Shown: positions 31,665 to 35,503 of the stretch, one piece after another
How positions within the stretch are numbered: position 1 is the first letter of the stretch
Layout of the letters: the number at the start of each line of letters is the position of its first letter
Origin: an uncultured Verrucomicrobiota bacterium
GTDB lineage: Bacteria; Verrucomicrobiota; Verrucomicrobiia; Limisphaerales; JADLHS01
Direction: 5' to 3'
Length of the DNA stretch: 35,503 nt
NCBI GenBank assembly: GCA_903828255.1
Contig: CAIKLQ010000761.1
Location: 1 to 35,503 of the forward strand
The notes under the pieces: model-generated
Database searches by the model: none
What the model was told of the DNA's origin: nothing
What the model saw: only the letters and a program-made list of their open reading frames with translations
Position numbers and translations under genes: made by a program

Positions 31665-32638
31665 GTCTAAAGGCTAAAGGCTCTAGTCTAAAGTCATCCG
31701 CCTCCGCAGTGGGTAGGCGAACCAAAACGACTCCTATCTCTACTCGCCTAACTCCTACCGCTACTCGCCTAACTCCTACCGCTACTCGCCTAACTCCTAC
31801 CGCTACTCGCCTAACTCCTACCGCTACTCGCCTAACTCCTACCGCTACTCGCCTGAGTTCACACTCCAGACTTTCAACCCGAGACTTGCCGTTTGTGCTG
31901 ATCAACATGGCCATGACGGCGGATGGAAAAATCGCAACGGCCAACCGCGCCCTATCCTCCTTCGGCAGCCCGCGCGATCACGAACACCTCCTCACACTCC
32001 GCGCCACCGCCGACGCCGTTATGTCGGGGGCTCGCACGGTGAACCTAAACAAAATCAACCTGGGGCCTGGCCCGGAGAAGTTTCGTCGCGCCCGGCTGCG
32101 AAACGGACTGGCGGAATTTAATTTGCGCATCATTGTCAGCGGCCGGGGCGCGCTAAATCCCCACGCGGAAATCTTCCAGCATCGCTTTGAACCCTTGAAG
32201 CGTGGCCGCGGACGTGAGTCCGCGGCTCCAAGCTGCGGGGCGGATGACAGCCAGGTCGCCAATTCCCCCATCATCATTCTCACGACGCAGCGGGCCGCAA
32301 CCGCGCAGTTGAAGAAACTCCGCGCGCTGGCCGACGAAGTAAAAGTCTGTGGCAAAACGGAGATCAATTTTCGGGCCGCGTTGCGCTGGCTGCGCGCGCA
32401 CCGCGGCGTGAAGCGCTTGCTCTGCGAAGGCGGCGCCGAATTAAACGCTGCCCTGTTCCGCGCTGGCCTGGTGGATGAATTGCATCTCACCATCTGCCCG
32501 CATATTTTTGGCGGCCGCGCCGCCCCGACCATTGCCGAGGGCCGGGGCTTTGCCAAACTCGCCAATGCGGCCCGGCTGCAATTGAAATCCGCCCGCCGGG
32601 TTGGCGCGGAAATGTTTCTGGTTTTTGCCCGCGCTTGA
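31661..32638 (+). CDS. RibD-type reductase domain protein (riboflavin/DHFR-like)
   Basis: A standalone RibD C-terminal domain, the NADPH-dependent reductase fold that reduces the ribosylamino-pyrimidine of riboflavin synthesis. Markers: LPFVLINMAMTADGKIAT, GARTVNLNKINLG, RIIVSGRG, SPIIILTTQRA and LLCEGGAELNAALFRAGLVDELHLTICPHIFGGRAAPTI. No deaminase domain is attached, so it is either the partner of a separate deaminase or a related reductase. The first 75 residues are odd: a Lys/Ser-rich start, then RLTPTAT five times. The fold cannot start later than about 31887 (a TTG), so the extension may or may not be translated; the ATGA overlap with queA favours 31661. A small palindrome (32205-32226) adds another in-frame insertion. 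Confidence 0.85.
   Translation: MSLKAKGSSLKSSASAVGRRTKTTPISTRLTPTATRLTPTATRLTPTATRLTPTATRLTPTATRLSSHSRLSTRDLPFVLINMAMTADGKIATANRALSSFGSPRDHEHLLTLRATADAVMSGARTVNLNKINLGPGPEKFRRARLRNGLAEFNLRIIVSGRGALNPHAEIFQHRFEPLKRGRGRESAAPSCGADDSQVANSPIIILTTQRAATAQLKKLRALADEVKVCGKTEINFRAALRWLRAHRGVKRLLCEGGAELNAALFRAGLVDELHLTICPHIFGGRAAPTIAEGRGFAKLANAARLQLKSARRVGAEMFLVFARA
31745..31849 (+). repeat. 21-bp tandem minisatellite, 5 copies
   Basis: Five identical 21-bp units beginning CGCCTAACTCC, running 31745-31849, translated in frame as RLTPTAT. A degenerate part-unit precedes them. Identity between units suggests recent expansion, and the period keeps the frame. Confidence 0.95.
32205..32226. repeat. Hairpin insertion inside the RibD-type gene
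   Basis: GCCGCGGAC (32205-32213), a GTGA loop and GTCCGCGGC (32218-32226) form a perfect 9-bp hairpin. It sits in an insertion (RGRGRESAAPSCGADDSQVA) between IFQHRF and SPIIILTT, where related reductases have no such loop. Confidence 0.7.
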
Positions 32639-32707
32639 GGCCCTCGGCCAACCCCTCAAGTCGCCCCCAACGGCCTGCGGCCCGCACGCACTCTGACCCG
32701 TTGCAGT

Positions 32708-32833
32708 GCGGAGTTCGTAAAGTCCCACCTCGGTCGTAGCCGCCGCAAGGAGGCTCAAAGCGCTTGATTCTTATGGGCCTGCCCGCTCAAAAGTCAGAGC
32801 CTCCTTACGGCGGCTCCTGGTCAAACCGGCGCT
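32708..32833. repeat. MITE-like element, copy 3, in the 32639-32958 gap
   Basis: Third copy of the family, in the orientation of copy 2. Inner hairpin arms 32736-32756 and 32797-32817 match at 19 of 21 positions and lack the 3 bp that both arms carry in copies 1 and 2. The outer ends are degraded. The 126-bp element sits in a 320-bp gap without genes, 125 bp upstream of the CheB-CheR gene. The rest of the gap shows nothing clear. Confidence 0.8.
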
Positions 32834-32958
32834 AAAAGCTCCGCGCGCAGCACCCCGCCCGGGACGGCTCGCAGAAGCCTTCCGAGCCGCCCCCGGCAGG
32901 AGCATTCTCGCCAAAAATACTGTTTCCATCTTTGGCCAACGCCCGCTACCTTCACACT

Positions 32959-35503
32959 ATGAAAAGAATCGTGCCGCCTTCGGAGCCGTCAGAAAATCCT
33001 CCCGCCACCAGCAGTGCCGCGGACCCCAACCCGCCGCCCGCCGCGGCCAGTGCCGCGGATAGCGCGGCTGACTTCCACGCCTTTCCCATCGTCGGCATTG
33101 GCGCGTCCGCCGGCGGGTTGGCGGCGTTCGAGGCGTTCTTTGCCGGGATGCCCGCCGCCACGGATCCGGACATGGCCTTCGTGCTGGTGCAACACCTGGC
33201 CCCCGATCACAAGAGCATCCTCTCCGACCTCATCCGCCGCTATACCCGCATGTCGGTCTTCGAGGTCGAGGACGGCATGGTAGTACGCCCGAATTGCGCT
33301 TATATCATCCCCCCGGGCCGCGACATGGCGTTTCTGAACGGCACGTTGCAATTACTTGAACCCGCCGCCCCGCGCGGCCAACGCCTGCCAATTGATTTCT
33401 TCTTCCGCTCGCTCGCCCAGGACCAGCATGAGCGGGCCATTGGCATTGTCCTCTCGGGCACTGGCAGCGACGGCACCCAAGGCGTGCGCGCCATCAAGGC
33501 CGAGGGCGGCATGGTCATGGCCCAGAACCCCGGCTCGACGGAGTTTGACGGGATGCCGCGCAGCGCCCTGGGCACCGGGTTGGTGGATTACGAGTTGCCG
33601 CCGGCGGAGATGCCCACGCAGCTCATTGCCTACGCCGCGCGCGCGTTTGGCAAACTGCCCAAGCACACCCTCCCCCCGGTGCCCAAGGTCGAGAGCGCGA
33701 TCAAGAAAATCTTCGTCCTGCTCCGCAGCCAGACCGGCCACGACTTTTCGCAATACAAACCCAGCACCATCTACCGCCGCATCGAGCGCCGCATGGCCGT
33801 GCATCAGCTCGAAGCGATTGACGGCTACGTCAAGTTTTTGCAGCAGACTCCGCTTGAGGTGGAGGCGCTGTTTCGCGACCTGTTGATCGGCGTCACCAAT
33901 TTCTTCCGCGACCCGGAGGCCTTCCAATTGCTGGAGAATCAGATCATCCCCAAGCTCTTTGAAGGCAAAGCCCCGGGCGCGGTGATTCGGGTGTGGTCCA
34001 CAGGCTGTTCCACCGGGGAAGAGGCCTACTCGCTGGCGATCCTGTTGGTGGAACGGATGGAGGCGCTCAAGCAGAATTACACCGTGCAGGTGTTCGCCAC
34101 GGATATTGACAGCCGGGCCATTGCCGCGGCCCGGACCGGACTCTATCCGGCCAGTATCGCCGCCGACCTTTCGCCGGAGCGCCTGGCGCGCTTCTTTACC
34201 GCCGAGGCCGATGGCAGCACCTACCGCATCCACAAAGGCATCCGGGACTTGCTCGTGTTTTCCGAGCAGGACGTGATCCAGGACCCGCCTTTCTCCAAGC
34301 TCGATTTGATTAGTTGCCGCAACCTCTTGATCTATCTGGGGCCGGAGTTGCAGCGGAAACTGATCCCGCTCTTCCACTATGCCTTGAAACCGGAAGGCTG
34401 GCTGTTCCTCGGCACCTCCGAAGGGGTGAGCGAGTTTAACGAACTGTTCACCGTGGCGGATCGCAAAGCCAAGCTGTACCGCCGCAAGGAGGATCTGCAG
34501 GGCGTGCAACGCGCGGCGCTGGGCCGCTTCCTCCCGCTCATCTCGGCGACCGATGCCGCGCTCCCGAACGTCGGGGTCAAGGTACCCCCGGGACGCGCGG
34601 GACGCTCCCTGCGTGAGACCACCGAACAGGCCCTGTTGTCGCAGGTCATCGCGGCCGGCGCGCTGGTCAATGGCCAGGGCGACATCCTCTACTTGCACGG
34701 CCGCACCGGCATGTTCCTGGAGTTAGCGCCGGGCGACGCCGGCATCAACAACATCCTCAAGATGGCCCGCGAAGGCTTGCGCCGCGAGTTGACCGCAACC
34801 CTGCACAAAGCGGCGGCCACCAAGGATACCGTCATCTGCCCCGAGCTGCGCGTGAAAACCAACGGCCACTTCACCACGGTCCACCTCACCATCCGGCCGG
34901 TCACCACCGGCCCGGGCGCGACACCGGAAGCGCCGCTCTATCTGGTCATCCTCGAAGAAGCGCCGGCGAAACCAGCGCCGCCCGAGCTGGCGGTGGCGGC
35001 GGTCCCCTCGGGCGGCACCACGCCCGAGGCCGAACTCCGCATTGCCGCGCTCAAGGCGGAATTGCGCGCCAAGGAGGAATTCCTCCAGAGCACCACTGAA
35101 GAGTTGGAAAGCTCCACCGAAGAACTCAAGTCCTCGAACGAGGAAATGCAGTCCGTGAACGAAGAGTTACAATCCACCAACGAAGCGTTGGAGACTTCCA
35201 AGGAAGAGTTGCAATCGGTCAACGAGGAACTCTCCACCGTCAACACCGAGCTGCAAACCAAGGTGGCGGATCTTTCCCGGGCGAACAACGACATGAACAA
35301 CCTGCTGGCCGGCACCGGCATCGGCACCGTGTTCGTGGATCATCAATTGCGCATTTTGCGCTTCACCCCCGCAGTCAGCACCATCATCAACCTGATCCCC
35401 TCCGACGTCGGCCGGCCCGTGGCGCATATCGTCGCCAACCTGGTCGGCTATACCGGACTGGTGGCGGACGTAAAGGAAGTGCTGGCCACGCTGATCCCCA
35501 AAG
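32959..35503 (+). CDS. CheB-CheR fusion with coiled coil and PAS-like domain (3' end outside window)
   Basis: A chemotaxis-type signalling protein, 848 codons visible and still open at the window edge. A Pro/Ala-rich start (1-37) precedes a CheB methylesterase domain with its catalytic triad: Ser49 (GIGASAGGL), His78 (VQHLAPDH) and Asp170 (SGTGSDGTQG). No receiver domain precedes it. The CheR methyltransferase follows (IKKIFVLLRSQTGHDFSQYK, VTNFFRDPEAF, SAM loop WSTGCSTGEEAYSLAIL, DLISCRNLLIYL). Next come a PAS-like region (ALVNGQGDILYLHGRTGMFLEL), a long coiled coil of EEL(Q/E)S(T/S/V)NEE-type heptads (about nt 35050-35290) and a second PAS-like start (GTVFVDHQLRILRFTPAV). Homologues often end in a histidine kinase; that part is not visible. 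The start ATG is at 32959. Confidence 0.92.
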   Translation, partial: MKRIVPPSEPSENPPATSSAADPNPPPAAASAADSAADFHAFPIVGIGASAGGLAAFEAFFAGMPAATDPDMAFVLVQHLAPDHKSILSDLIRRYTRMSVFEVEDGMVVRPNCAYIIPPGRDMAFLNGTLQLLEPAAPRGQRLPIDFFFRSLAQDQHERAIGIVLSGTGSDGTQGVRAIKAEGGMVMAQNPGSTEFDGMPRSALGTGLVDYELPPAEMPTQLIAYAARAFGKLPKHTLPPVPKVESAIKKIFVLLRSQTGHDFSQYKPSTIYRRIERRMAVHQLEAIDGYVKFLQQTPLEVEALFRDLLIGVTNFFRDPEAFQLLENQIIPKLFEGKAPGAVIRVWSTGCSTGEEAYSLAILLVERMEALKQNYTVQVFATDIDSRAIAAARTGLYPASIAADLSPERLARFFTAEADGSTYRIHKGIRDLLVFSEQDVIQDPPFSKLDLISCRNLLIYLGPELQRKLIPLFHYALKPEGWLFLGTSEGVSEFNELFTVADRKAKLYRRKEDLQGVQRAALGRFLPLISATDAALPNVGVKVPPGRAGRSLRETTEQALLSQVIAAGALVNGQGDILYLHGRTGMFLELAPGDAGINNILKMAREGLRRELTATLHKAAATKDTVICPELRVKTNGHFTTVHLTIRPVTTGPGATPEAPLYLVILEEAPAKPAPPELAVAAVPSGGTTPEAELRIAALKAELRAKEEFLQSTTEELESSTEELKSSNEEMQSVNEELQSTNEALETSKEELQSVNEELSTVNTELQTKVADLSRANNDMNNLLAGTGIGTVFVDHQLRILRFTPAVSTIINLIPSDVGRPVAHIVANLVGYTGLVADVKEVLATLIPK

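Noticed and set aside
32959-35503. Separate cheB and cheR genes
   Set aside because: The frame is continuous from the CheB triad through CheR to the coiled coil with no stop, so it is one fusion protein.

Overview
The window is high-GC bacterial chromosome. Gene content and order point to Verrucomicrobiota, probably the Pedosphaera/Limisphaera side. The clues are a division and cell-wall (dcw) cluster with an extra gene between mraZ and rsmH, a strongly divergent FtsZ, standalone Gfo/Idh and TIM-barrel sugar genes, a Planctomycetes/Verrucomicrobia-style kinase-TPR protein, and many palindromic repeats, some lying inside reading frames. The assignment is an inference from sequence; no rRNA is present.

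Layout. 1-2272 (+): the C-terminal three quarters of UvrA. 2376-3918 (+): a Uma2-type nuclease, a small secreted repeat protein and a winged-helix-like protein. 3978-7044 (+): a sugar-metabolism trio of one Gfo/Idh/MocA oxidoreductase and two xylose-isomerase-like TIM barrels. 7204-7803 (+): a zinc-ribbon membrane protein. 7926-10921 (+): a haem block of ccsA/hemX-like, hemA and hemC. 11233-13500 (+): a probable pseudokinase fused to six 47-residue TPR-like repeats.

13559-30231 (-) is the dcw cluster, transcribed from mraZ toward ftsZ: mraZ, unknown gene, rsmH, ftsL-like, ftsI, murF, mraY, a possible small ORF, a LysM protein, ftsW, murG, murB, ddl, ftsQ, ftsA, ftsZ. The ligase genes murE, murD and murC are missing from their usual positions. 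Many junctions are 4-bp ATGA overlaps, implying translational coupling. A consensus-like promoter lies upstream of mraZ. A strong intrinsic terminator sits just before ftsW and may split or attenuate the operon.

30462-32638 (+), divergent from mraZ: queA and a standalone RibD-type reductase. 32959 to the window end (+): a CheB-CheR-coiled coil-PAS fusion, cut by the window edge.

The most unusual content is repetitive. Three copies of a roughly 130-bp MITE-like element occupy the three 310-325 bp intergenic gaps, and the arms of their central hairpin co-vary. Other palindromes interrupt or extend conserved proteins in frame (UvrA, QueA, RibD, MurG C-terminus), resembling Rickettsia palindromic elements in behaviour. 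Other points of note are the degenerate nucleotide-binding and T7-loop residues of FtsZ, a HemA lacking its dimerisation domain, and a kinase whose catalytic HRD motif reads HQA.
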